Source: Paenibacillus guangzhouensis | GTDB taxonomy: Bacteria; Bacillota; Bacilli; Paenibacillales; Paenibacillaceae | Reading direction: 5' to 3' | DNA: 64,000 nt | Assembly: GCF_009363075.1 (NCBI RefSeq) | Contig: NZ_CP045293.1 | Span: 744,001-808,000, forward strand | Shown here: positions 34,410-43,043 of the stretch, piece after piece | Position numbering within the stretch: position 1 is the first letter of the stretch | Layout of the letters: each line of letters begins with the position of its first letter | Notes under the pieces: model-generated | What the model saw: only the letters and a program-made list of their open reading frames with translations | The model's database searches: none | Told to the model about the DNA's origin: nothing | Position numbers and translations under genes: made by a program

Positions 34410-35678
34410 ATGAGTAATGCAGCACAGAACAGTATTGTAAGAGATATGTCTTTAGCGCCGGAAGGGCACCTAAAGATCAGTTGGGTAGATGCACATATGC
34501 CTGTACTGAACAGCATTCGTGAACAATTTGAGAAGGATCAGCCTTTCAAAGGGTTAAAGGTAACGATCTCCCTCCATTTGGAAGCCAAAACAGCTTATCT
34601 GGCAAAGGTTGTTCAAGCAGGTGGCGCCGAAGTTACCATTACAGGCAGCAATCCACTGTCCACACAAGACGATGTCTGTGCTGCCTTGGTCGAAGACGGG
34701 ATTACCGTATTCGCGAAATATAATCCAGACCCGAAGGAATACAAAGAGCTCTTGATTAAAGCGCTTGAGACGAAGCCTGATTTGATTATTGATGATGGTG
34801 GCGATCTGGTTACGATTCTGCACTCCGAACGTCAAGATCTTCTCGCGACCGTACGCGGCGGGGCGGAAGAGACAACCACAGGTATTTTACGCTTAAAAGC
34901 ACTGGAGAAAGAAGGCCAGTTGAAATTCCCGATGGTTGCGGTTAATGATGCATTCTGCAAGTATTTGTTCGATAATCGATATGGTACGGGTCAATCTGTA
35001 TTTGATGGCATCAATCGGACGACGAACCTCGTCGTAGCAGGGAAGAATGTCGTCGTTGTTGGGTATGGCTGGTGCGGTAAAGGCGTAGCCATGCGTGCAA
35101 AAGGACTCGGTGCAAACGTCATTGTCACGGAAATCGATCCAATTAAAGCGGTAGAAGCATTTATGGATGGATTTACGGTATTGCCAATGATCGAAGCAGC
35201 GAAGGTCGGAGACCTATTCGTGACCGTGACAGGGAACCGTGATGTGATTCGCGGGGAGCATTATGATGTGATGAAGAATGGTGCGATTCTATCGAATGCT
35301 GGTCACTTCGATGTTGAAGTGAACAAACCCGAATTGAATGAGCGTTCCACTTCTGTTCGCACCGTTCGCCGTAATATCGAAGAGTTCCAATTGAAGGACG
35401 GACGCAAAATCTACTTACTCGCAGAAGGGCGTCTTGTCAACTTGGCAGCAGGTGACGGACATCCGGCCGAGATTATGGATATGACATTTGCGCTTCAAGC
35501 GTTAGCGCTTCGTTATGTGAATGAGCAATATGAGAGAATCGGGAATCACGTTCTGAACGTCCCTTATGAGACGGATCAAGAAGTTGCGCGTCTGAAGCTT
35601 GGATCTTTGGGCATTCAGATCGATTCGCTGTCCGATGAACAACGTGCATATTTGGATAGTTGGGCAGATCACGAGTAA
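34410..35678 (+). CDS. ahcY: Adenosylhomocysteinase-family hydrolase
   Basis: 422 residues. SAH hydrolase splits S-adenosylhomocysteine to adenosine and homocysteine with bound NAD. Visible motifs: ISLHLEAKTAYLAKVVQAGG near the N-terminus, TTTGILRL, the Lys/Asp pair region VNDAFCKYLFDNRYGTGQS (about 177-195), the NAD fold VVVGYGWCGKGVAMRAKGLGA, and SNAGHFDVEV. The protein ends in DSWADHE and lacks the K-x-DHYRY tail of common eukaryotic and proteobacterial enzymes. It thus resembles the shorter archaeal/thermophile-type clade, some members of which act on S-inosylhomocysteine. AGGAGG precedes the ATG. Confidence 0.9.
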   Translation: MSNAAQNSIVRDMSLAPEGHLKISWVDAHMPVLNSIREQFEKDQPFKGLKVTISLHLEAKTAYLAKVVQAGGAEVTITGSNPLSTQDDVCAALVEDGITVFAKYNPDPKEYKELLIKALETKPDLIIDDGGDLVTILHSERQDLLATVRGGAEETTTGILRLKALEKEGQLKFPMVAVNDAFCKYLFDNRYGTGQSVFDGINRTTNLVVAGKNVVVVGYGWCGKGVAMRAKGLGANVIVTEIDPIKAVEAFMDGFTVLPMIEAAKVGDLFVTVTGNRDVIRGEHYDVMKNGAILSNAGHFDVEVNKPELNERSTSVRTVRRNIEEFQLKDGRKIYLLAEGRLVNLAAGDGHPAEIMDMTFALQALALRYVNEQYERIGNHVLNVPYETDQEVARLKLGSLGIQIDSLSDEQRAYLDSWADHE

Positions 35679-35793
35679 GGATTGAACTTATTTTATAAAA
35701 TATGGGTTTCGAAGCAACCTCCTTGGGGTACATCGCGTCTATTGGGAAAAGGTGTAAAAAACACCGCGCGATAACCAATAAGGGGGTTGTTTT

Positions 35794-36767
35794 GTGCGTA
35801 CAAGGTTAACAAAGAGATTGAGTATGGTATTACTGCTGTGTATGGTCTTCATCAGTGTTGCGACTGGATGCAGCAGCGCTTCGAAAAGTGAAGATCTTAA
35901 GTCGAGCAGTCTCCATTCTGAATCCACAGCAGATCAATCGACAGCCGCAGCACCAGCCGAATCGAAAGCAGAGATGGCAGCAAACACAGATGCGAATGCC
36001 GATACAATTGACGCAGAATCCACAAAATCGGCACTAGGTGCTGGGGCCGATCGTTCCTTAAGTCCTTCGATGGATCAGCGGAAGCTGATCTATCAAGCGA
36101 ATGTCACGATGGAAGTAAAGGACTACGGGAAGGCGCAGACCGAACTGCAGAACAAGATTCAACTTGCTGGGGGTATTTGCTCCAGTTCTCAGATCAGAAG
36201 AGCGACTATGAGCTGGGAGGCAACTTTACTTTTAAAGTACCCGCGAATGGGTTCATGGACTTCATGAAGCAGCTTGGTCAAATGGAGCATACGAAGTATG
36301 AACGGCAATTGCAAGGGCAAGATGTGACCGAAGAATATGTAGACTTGGCATCGCGACTGAAGGCCAAACAGGTTGTTGAGAAACGATTGCTTGGGTTTAT
36401 GGATAAAGCAGTCAATGCAGGAGATTTGTTGAAATTCTCCTCCCAATTAGCGGAAGTTCAGGAGCAAATTGAACAAATCCAGGGTCGGATGCGTTACCTA
36501 GATCAGAACGTGGCCTACTCAACAGTTAGCTTAAGACTATACCAGCCCATTGAGTCTACCGACCCAGGGTTAGTGACAAAAGATAAGCCTTTTACAGAGC
36601 GTATGGGGATTACTTTGCAGAAAAGTATGGATGCAGTCGTCGTCTTCTTTCAAGGGCTAGTCCTTGTCCTGATTGCAATTTTCCCTTTTATTGTGATATT
36701 ACTGATCGTAGGTATCCCTCTCTTGTACTATTATCGTAAGCAGAAACGCAAGAAAATAGATCTATAG
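35794..36767 (+). pseudogene. DUF4349 lipoprotein gene, frameshifted
   Basis: Two overlapping frames make one protein if joined. The first (GTG 35794, AAGGGGG site) encodes a signal peptide with lipobox ISVATGCSS, a Ser/Ala-rich linker and DQRKLIYQANVTMEVKDYGKAQTEL, the start of a DUF4349 domain. It leaves frame after KIQLAGG. The rest (SDQKSDYELGGNFTFKVPANGFMDFM, a coiled coil around QVVEKRLLGFMDKAV, then a C-terminal helix and basic tail) continues in another frame to 36767. Reading resumes correctly if one G is added to the five-G run at 36169-36173 (LAGG then YLLQF). It may be a true mutation, phase variation or a sequencing error. Confidence 0.85.
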
Positions 36768-36799
36768 AACCTTGACGAATTTAATAAGTCTCAATTATT

Positions 36800-36829
36800 A
36801 AAAATCCTGCATTCGTTGCAGGATTTTTG
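36800..36829 (+). terminator. Terminator after the DUF4349 gene
   Basis: AAATCCTGCA pairs with TGCAGGATTT around a TTCGT-type loop and continues into TTTTTG. It isolates the dcw cluster. Confidence 0.8.
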
Positions 36830-36854
36830 TTGTGAATGGCGAAATAGTATGACT

Positions 36855-36881
36855 GAAGTGGAGGAAAGTGGTGCGAAGTGG
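36855..36881 (+). promoter_or_regulatory. Triple MraZ-box operator
   Basis: GAAGTGG (36855), AAAGTGG (36865) and GAAGTGG (36875) repeat every ten bases with three-base spacers, 30 bp before mraZ. Direct repeats of this AAAGTG(G/T)-N3 form are the described MraZ operator in Mollicutes. The site would let MraZ autoregulate the dcw operon. Confidence 0.75.
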
Positions 36882-36910
36882 TAGATTAGGGGGAAGAGGT
36901 GGAGCGGCCG

Positions 36911-37342
36911 ATGTTTATGGGGGAATACCAGCATACGATTGACGACAAAGGCCGAATGATCATTCCTTCTAAATTTCGCGATGCGCTAGGAACCTCCTTT
37001 ATTATCACTCGCGGTTTGGATAACTGTCTTTTTGTCTATCCACGTTCAGAATGGGAAGTGCTGGAGCAGAAGCTTAAGGCGCTGCCACTGATGAAATCGG
37101 ATGCCCGTGCGTTTACGCGGTTCTTTTTCTCAGGGGCGACAGAATGTGAATTGGACAAACAGGGCAGGGTAAATATACCGAATAATCTGCTGCAATATTC
37201 CAAGCTCGATAAAGATTGTGTGGTGCTTGGTGTATCGAACCGGGTAGAGATTTGGAGTAAGGAGAATTGGGAGGGTTACTTCGAGCAATCGGAGGAATCT
37301 TTCAACGAAATTGCCGAGAAACTGGTTGATTTTAATTTTTAA
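36911..37342 (+). CDS. mraZ: Transcriptional regulator MraZ
   Basis: 143 residues, two AbrB-like SpoVT domains: [21 protein letters not shown] (about 3-23) and [20 protein letters not shown] (about 76-95). MraZ forms a ring-shaped oligomer that binds repeats upstream of its own gene and controls the division/cell-wall cluster. ATG 36911 is chosen to match the family MFMGEYxHxID start. Triple boxes lie just upstream. First gene of the dcw cluster; 41 bp to rsmH. Confidence 0.96.
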   Translation: MFMGEYQHTIDDKGRMIIPSKFRDALGTSFIITRGLDNCLFVYPRSEWEVLEQKLKALPLMKSDARAFTRFFFSGATECELDKQGRVNIPNNLLQYSKLDKDCVVLGVSNRVEIWSKENWEGYFEQSEESFNEIAEKLVDFNF

Positions 37343-37383
37343 CAGAAGTATTGCTTGAGATTTGCTAGCTAGGAGGGCTTATT

Positions 37384-38337
37384 TTGTTTCATCACATCAC
37401 GGTATTAAAAGAAGAGGCTGTCGAAGGCCTCCGCATCAAGCCCGATGGCATCTATGTCGATTGTACATTAGGTGGAGCGGGCCACAGTTCGGTCATCGCT
37501 TCGCAGCTGAAGGCACCGGGACTCTTGATCGCACTGGATCAGGATGATACGGCGCTTGCGAATGCCAAAGTGAAGCTTGCACCTTATGAAGATCGTGTTC
37601 GATTGATTAAGACGAATTTTCGATATATAGAAGAAGTGCTTCGTGATTTGCCTGAAGTTCCACAAGTGGATGGCATACCGCAAGTCGATGGCATCTTGTT
37701 CGATTTGGGCGTATCGTCCCCACAACTGGACGAGGCGGATCGAGGATTCAGCTATAACCATGATGCGCCGCTCGATATGCGGATGGACCAAGAGGGTATG
37801 CTGACTGCGTACGATATTGTCAACACATGGTCTGAGCAGGAGATCGCGAAGATTTTGTTCGAATACGGGGAGGAGAAATTCTCGCGCCGCATTGCGAAGA
37901 ACATCATAGAGGCTCGGAACGCTGCGCCAATCGAGACAACGGGACAGCTCGCTGAGCTCGTGAAGGAAGGGATTCCGGCCGCAGCGAGACGCACGGGTGG
38001 ACATCCCGCGAAGCGTAGTTTCCAAGCGCTCCGCATTGCAGTGAATGATGAGCTTGGTGCATTTGAAGAGGCGTTGAACAAGACGGTACGCTGTCTTGCC
38101 CCTGGTGGCAGAGCGTCTGTTATTACGTTCCATTCGCTTGAGGACCGAATCTGTAAGCAAATTTTTGCACAGTATATCGAAAAATGTACGTGCCCTCCGG
38201 ATTTCCCAATGTGTGTATGCGGCAAGAAGGGGACGTTGAAGTTAGTCAATCGGAAGCCGTATATCCCAAGTCAACGCGAGCTGGATGACAATCCGCGATC
38301 CCGCTCAGCCAAATTACGCATTGCGGAAAAGTTATAG
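37384..38337 (+). CDS. rsmH: 16S rRNA (cytosine-1402 N4)-methyltransferase RsmH
   Basis: 317-residue SAM methyltransferase of the ribosomal P site. [16 protein letters not shown] opens the protein; the SAM motif is [12 protein letters not shown] (about residue 22), and [40 protein letters not shown] and [10 protein letters not shown] are all present. A direct in-frame duplication, PQVDGI twice (37660-37695), sits just before [11 protein letters not shown] start after AGGAGGG. Confidence 0.96.
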   Translation: MFHHITVLKEEAVEGLRIKPDGIYVDCTLGGAGHSSVIASQLKAPGLLIALDQDDTALANAKVKLAPYEDRVRLIKTNFRYIEEVLRDLPEVPQVDGIPQVDGILFDLGVSSPQLDEADRGFSYNHDAPLDMRMDQEGMLTAYDIVNTWSEQEIAKILFEYGEEKFSRRIAKNIIEARNAAPIETTGQLAELVKEGIPAAARRTGGHPAKRSFQALRIAVNDELGAFEEALNKTVRCLAPGGRASVITFHSLEDRICKQIFAQYIEKCTCPPDFPMCVCGKKGTLKLVNRKPYIPSQRELDDNPRSRSAKLRIAEKL

Positions 38338-38356
38338 TAATGGGGGAGTATAGTCA

Positions 38357-38716
38357 ATGGCATATGTTCGTGGGAATTTAGCGCTAAAAGAAAAGAAGAT
38401 CCAACGCACACCGGAACGGTATCGCGAGACGACGAAAGTTGTGTCGCGGAAGGGGTTACTATCCACGCAGGAGAAGCTGCTCTACCTGTTCACCATTGTT
38501 GTATGCTCCCTTGTTGCTGGTGTAATTATTTGGCGCTATGCGCAAATCTATGATCTGAACATGCAGATGCAGAAGATGAATCGTGAAGTGCAAGTGATGA
38601 AGAAGGAAATTGCTGTGCTCAAGACAGAGAAAGAGAAATTGTCGAGCCCGGCTGCGATCTATGATCGAGCTGTGGCACTTGGTTTTCAGCCCAAGTCCAA
38701 AAAAGCGGGGGATTGA
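38357..38716 (+). CDS. ftsL: Cell division protein FtsL
   Basis: 119-residue bitopic protein. A basic cytoplasmic tail (to about residue 42) precedes one membrane helix (LLYLFTIVVCSLVAGVIIW) and an extracytoplasmic leucine-zipper-like coil (LNMQMQKMNREVQVMKKEIAVL). The FtsL-DivIC-DivIB complex activates septal peptidoglycan synthesis. Position between rsmH and the class B PBP gene is diagnostic, since sequence conservation is low. Confidence 0.9.
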   Translation: MAYVRGNLALKEKKIQRTPERYRETTKVVSRKGLLSTQEKLLYLFTIVVCSLVAGVIIWRYAQIYDLNMQMQKMNREVQVMKKEIAVLKTEKEKLSSPAAIYDRAVALGFQPKSKKAGD

Positions 38717-38766
38717 TTAACTCGAGGCCGTTGATGTAACGGCTGCGGATAAGGGGATGTTGGATA

Positions 38767-40959
38767 ATGGTGAAGAGAATACGAATACGGACCATGTTTA
38801 TCGGAGGATGTATTACCATCCTCTTTTTTATTCTATTAACGAGAATTTTCTGGGTTCAGGTGGTCAATGCTTCATTCTGGACGGAGAAAGCAAAAGAAAC
38901 GTGGTCGACCACGGTTAAACTAAATGCGGTTCGAGGAACGATCTTCGATCGGAATATGAACACACTCGCCGTTGATGCACCGGCTTATACTGTTGCGGTC
39001 AATCCGAAGCGGATTCATGATTTGCAGATGGAAGAGCCGATTGCTGCCAAGCTGAGCGAGATTCTGAAGAAGCCGCTTCCTGAGATGTTGGCGCTGGTAA
39101 CGGCCAAGAAGGATGATGGAACCTATTATGACCAGCGCGAAGTTCGCCAGGAGGGCTGGAAGATTGATCAGACACTTGCGGATAAGATCAATACCTACAT
39201 CGATGAAATTCGAGAAAAAGTAGGAAAAAACGCGGACGTCGGTATTTACCTGATGAAAGAAACGAAGCGCTTCTATCCGAATGATTCATTAGCTGCACAT
39301 GTTCTTGGCTATACGGATAAGCAAGGGAAAGCTGTTACAGGACTTGAAGCCTTTTTCAATAAGGATTTAGCGGGAACGAATGGTTCCATCTCTTATGATC
39401 AAGACCGCAAAGGATACAAGCTGCCTTCCGCTGACGAGATCTATAAGCCGGAGAAGGACGGTAAAAATTTGGTGTTGACGCTCGACCAGAATATTCAGCA
39501 TTTTACGGAAGAAGCACTCAAGGAAGTGTATAACAAGTATCAACCGATAAGCGCCACGGCAATCGTCGCTGATCCGAGTACGATGGACATTCTTGCGATG
39601 GCCAATCTGCCGAACTATAACCCAAACAAATACTGGGAAACGACCAATCAGAAGAACTTCTATGATCATGCGATCAAATCAGTGTATGAACCAGGCTCGA
39701 CATTTAAGATCATCACACTAGCTGCTGCGGTACAGGAGGGGCTATTCAATCCGAACGAGACCTATATGTCGGGACAAATAAAAGTTGGCAAGTGGCCAAT
39801 ACGTGACCATAAACGCGGAGGTTGGGGTGAAATTACATTCTTAGAAGGACTTAAGCGTTCGAGTAACGTCGCCTTCGTCAAGTTAGGGTATGAACGGTTA
39901 CAGAAGGATAAATTGGAGAAATATTTCGAAGATTTCGGTTTTGGTCAAAAAACAGGCGTACCGTTGTTTGGCGAACAAGCAGGGTTATTGCGATTGGATT
40001 CAAATGCAGCCGTAGCCACAGCAACATTTGGTCAAGGTAGTGTCGTTGTAACACCGATTCAACAGGTTGCAGGTGTCGCGGCTGTTGCGAATGGCGGGAA
40101 GCTCATGGCGCCTCGTCTTGTCAAAGAAATCATTGATCCAACAACCAATACAACGACGAAGATCGAACCGACGATGATCAGACAAGTGATCTCGCCAGAG
40201 ACTTCTCGCAAGGTTGGGGAGTATTTAGAGCAAGTTGTATCCGATAGGAAGATTGGTACAGGTAAGAGTGCATATATTGAGGGCTACCGAATCGCGGGTA
40301 AAACAGGAACGGCACAGAAACCGAAAAAAGGCGGGGGTTACGAAGCGAATAAATATGTCGTATCCTTTATCGGTTATGCACCAGTTGAGGATCCGAAATT
40401 ATTGATTTATGTCATTATTGATGAACCGAATGACCAATATGTAGGCGGTGGTTCAGCAGCCGGTCCTGTATTTAAATCGATTATGAGCCAGTCCTTAAGA
40501 TACCTGGGGATCGAACCTAGCACGGAACCGAAGCCAGAGACAGAAACAGAGAAGAAAGAAGACGCCAAAACAGCTAAACCTGTTGTTATTGTCCCAGATG
40601 TGCTCAAGCAGAAGGTCGTGGATGCGAAGAAGAAGCTCACCGATCAGGGCATCGCGTTTGATACGATTGGCAAGGGGAGCAACATTGTACGCCAAGTGCC
40701 GGATGCGGGAACACCAATCGCTGAAGGGAATCGCGTCTACCTGATTACCGAGGATCCCAAGAACATTACGATGCCGGATATGAAAGGGTCATCGCTTCGA
40801 GATGTGCTTGAGTTCTGCACCTTACTCGATATTTCGTATACCGTTACGGGAGAAGGTTATGTTGTAAGCCAAGAGACGACGAAAGACGGCGATAAAATTC
40901 ATGTGAATTTCAAGCTCGAACCGATGACGGGGACGCCGAGCGACCCTCCGCCCAAATAG
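38767..40959 (+). CDS. pbpB: Septal class B penicillin-binding protein (PBP2B) with PASTA domains
   Basis: 730-residue transpeptidase cross-linking peptidoglycan at the division septum. One N-terminal helix (IGGCITILFFILLTRIFW), then the dimerisation domain with RGTIFDRNMNTLAV. Transpeptidase motifs are the acylated Ser in YEPGSTFKIIT (about 315), SSN in LKRSSNVAFVKLG (about 365) and KTGTAQ (about 515). Two C-terminal PASTA repeats start at VIVPDVLKQKVVDAKKKL and ITMPDMKGSSLRDVLEF. Cytoplasmic start ATG follows AAGGGGATGTTGG. Confidence 0.95.
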   Translation: MVKRIRIRTMFIGGCITILFFILLTRIFWVQVVNASFWTEKAKETWSTTVKLNAVRGTIFDRNMNTLAVDAPAYTVAVNPKRIHDLQMEEPIAAKLSEILKKPLPEMLALVTAKKDDGTYYDQREVRQEGWKIDQTLADKINTYIDEIREKVGKNADVGIYLMKETKRFYPNDSLAAHVLGYTDKQGKAVTGLEAFFNKDLAGTNGSISYDQDRKGYKLPSADEIYKPEKDGKNLVLTLDQNIQHFTEEALKEVYNKYQPISATAIVADPSTMDILAMANLPNYNPNKYWETTNQKNFYDHAIKSVYEPGSTFKIITLAAAVQEGLFNPNETYMSGQIKVGKWPIRDHKRGGWGEITFLEGLKRSSNVAFVKLGYERLQKDKLEKYFEDFGFGQKTGVPLFGEQAGLLRLDSNAAVATATFGQGSVVVTPIQQVAGVAAVANGGKLMAPRLVKEIIDPTTNTTTKIEPTMIRQVISPETSRKVGEYLEQVVSDRKIGTGKSAYIEGYRIAGKTGTAQKPKKGGGYEANKYVVSFIGYAPVEDPKLLIYVIIDEPNDQYVGGGSAAGPVFKSIMSQSLRYLGIEPSTEPKPETETEKKEDAKTAKPVVIVPDVLKQKVVDAKKKLTDQGIAFDTIGKGSNIVRQVPDAGTPIAEGNRVYLITEDPKNITMPDMKGSSLRDVLEFCTLLDISYTVTGEGYVVSQETTKDGDKIHVNFKLEPMTGTPSDPPPK

Positions 40960-41033
40960 CTTGTTCTAACCCCTGTTTGTCCTGAATAGTCATGTTATGA
41001 AACCATTCATGATGGGACAGGGAGGGGTACGCT

Positions 41034-42971
41034 GTGAAAAGTTCAGGCGTCACAATACGGCGCAGAATTATGTTGTCATTAATCGTGATAACCGTAGGAT
41101 TTGCTGCCTTGATGGGCAGGCTAGGGTTTGTGCAATTGTATAAGGGAAGTGAACTCTCCAAGGAAGCGGAAGATTCCTGGCGTCGTGAAATCCCGTTCTC
41201 TGCGAAGCGCGGCGAGATCTTGGATCGCAATGGCGTTCGACTCGCCTACAATATCAGCTCACCAAGCATATTGGCTATTCCTGTTCAAATTAAGGACAAG
41301 GAAGCTACAGCTGCAGCATTGGCGAGTGTTCTAGGGACAACGAAGGAAACGATGCTTAAATATGTCTCGAAGAAAGGTTCATTTATCGTCAACATCCAGC
41401 CGGCAGGGCGTAAAATTACGCTAGAGAAAGCACAGCAAGTTCGGGACTTGAACCTGAAAGGCATCGTCGTCGCGGAAGATAACAAACGGTATTATCCTTT
41501 TAACGAGCTTGCAGGGCAAGTGTTGGGGATTGTGGGGCTCGACGGCGGGCTTACAGGCGTAGAGAAGGTCTACGATGATAAGCTGCAAGGTCAACGTGGG
41601 AACGTGTCATTCTTATCGGATGCAGCCGGTCGTCAAATGCCGAATTCATCTGAGAAGTACACGGAGCCGCAAGATGGATTGAATTTACAATTGACACTGG
41701 ACAAACATCTACAGACAATAGTAGAGCGGGAACAAGATCAAGCGATGGCTCAATTGAACCCTAAATCGATTACAACCATCGTCATGAATCCGAAAAACGG
41801 AGAGATCCTTGCGATGTCTAGTAAGCCTGGTTATGACCCGGGAAATTATCGTGATTACGCGCCTGAGTTGTATAATCGAAATCTACCTATTTGGAGTACG
41901 TATGAGCCGGGATCAACGTTTAAGATTATAACCCTGGCTGCTGCTGTTCAAGAGAAGAAAGTCAATTTGAAGTACGACCATTTCTACGATCCGGGTTATG
42001 TCGATGTGAGCGGGGCCAAGCTCCGCTGCTGGAAGAAAGGCGGCCACGGAAGCGAGACGTTCATGCAAGTCGTAGAGAACTCTTGCAACCCGGGGTTCGT
42101 GGCACTAGGACAACGCCTCGGCAAGGACAAATTGTTCGAGTACATAAAGAATTTTGGGTTTGGCCAGAAGACAGGCATTGATCTGAACGGGGAAGCGACA
42201 GGGATTCTCTTTAAGTTATCCCGTGTAGGTCCGGTTGAGCTTGCGACGACGGCTTTTGGACAGGGGGTATCGGTGACACCGATCCAACAGGTCGCTGCCG
42301 TATCTGCAGCGATTAATGGAGGATACTTGTATCAGCCTCATGTTGGCAAACGATTGATTCAACCTGAGACAGGGACGGTTCTTCAAGATATGGAATCAGA
42401 ACCCGTCCGTCAAGTAATCTCAGAGGAGAGCTCCAAAATCGTTCGGGAAGCACTGGAGAGTGTCGTCGCCAAAGGGACGGGGGGCAAAGCGTTTATCGAT
42501 GGGTATCGTGTTGGTGGAAAGACGGGAACGGCACAAAAGGTTATCAATGGAAGATACTCACCGAATGAGCACATCGTATCTTTTATTGGCTTCGCGCCAG
42601 CGGATGATCCGCAATTGGTCGTCTACACCGCAGTCGATAATCCGCAAGGGATTCAATTCGGGGGTTTGATCGCTGCGCCGATTGTTCGCAACATTATGGA
42701 AGATGCGTTACAATATATGGGCGTTCCGAAACGAAAGGATCAGATCGCGCATCAATATAAACCGGATGAAGTGCCGCTTGTTACGGTGCCTGATATGAAG
42801 GGGATGACCTTGGAGGACATCTATCAAGACATGAATACCAACTTCAATCTTGCCAAATCGGGTACGGGCAAAGTTGTCATCGCCCAAGCGCCTAAACCGG
42901 GAGAACGCGTGGAGAAAGGTTCCACCATTCGGATTTATATGGGCAGTGAAGCTGCCTTGCCGAATGAATAA
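41034..42971 (+). CDS. spoVD: Stage V sporulation protein D, class B PBP for spore cortex
   Basis: 645 residues, near the length of Bacillus SpoVD. SpoVD cross-links spore cortex peptidoglycan in partnership with SpoVE. Motifs are an N-terminal helix, KRGEILDRNGVRLAYNI, acylated Ser in YEPGSTFKIITLAAAV (about 295), SCN in VENSCNPGFVALG (about 350) and KTGTAQ (about 498), then a single PASTA domain (VTVPDMKGMTLEDIYQDM). GTG start behind GGGAGGGG. Adjacent to pbpB and upstream of murE as in Bacillus; the single PASTA repeat and length favour SpoVD over a second vegetative PBP. Confidence 0.92.
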   Translation: MKSSGVTIRRRIMLSLIVITVGFAALMGRLGFVQLYKGSELSKEAEDSWRREIPFSAKRGEILDRNGVRLAYNISSPSILAIPVQIKDKEATAAALASVLGTTKETMLKYVSKKGSFIVNIQPAGRKITLEKAQQVRDLNLKGIVVAEDNKRYYPFNELAGQVLGIVGLDGGLTGVEKVYDDKLQGQRGNVSFLSDAAGRQMPNSSEKYTEPQDGLNLQLTLDKHLQTIVEREQDQAMAQLNPKSITTIVMNPKNGEILAMSSKPGYDPGNYRDYAPELYNRNLPIWSTYEPGSTFKIITLAAAVQEKKVNLKYDHFYDPGYVDVSGAKLRCWKKGGHGSETFMQVVENSCNPGFVALGQRLGKDKLFEYIKNFGFGQKTGIDLNGEATGILFKLSRVGPVELATTAFGQGVSVTPIQQVAAVSAAINGGYLYQPHVGKRLIQPETGTVLQDMESEPVRQVISEESSKIVREALESVVAKGTGGKAFIDGYRVGGKTGTAQKVINGRYSPNEHIVSFIGFAPADDPQLVVYTAVDNPQGIQFGGLIAAPIVRNIMEDALQYMGVPKRKDQIAHQYKPDEVPLVTVPDMKGMTLEDIYQDMNTNFNLAKSGTGKVVIAQAPKPGERVEKGSTIRIYMGSEAALPNE

Positions 42972-43043
42972 CTTAAATTTTTAAATGGATGCATTGAAAT
43001 GCGCAAGGTGTAACACTTAAGGAAAATGACGGAGGGATTAGAC

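Noticed and set aside
35735-35775. Hairpin GGTGT/ACACC before the DUF4349 gene as terminator or riboswitch
   Set aside because: Five-base stem, no T run and no recognisable aptamer motif.
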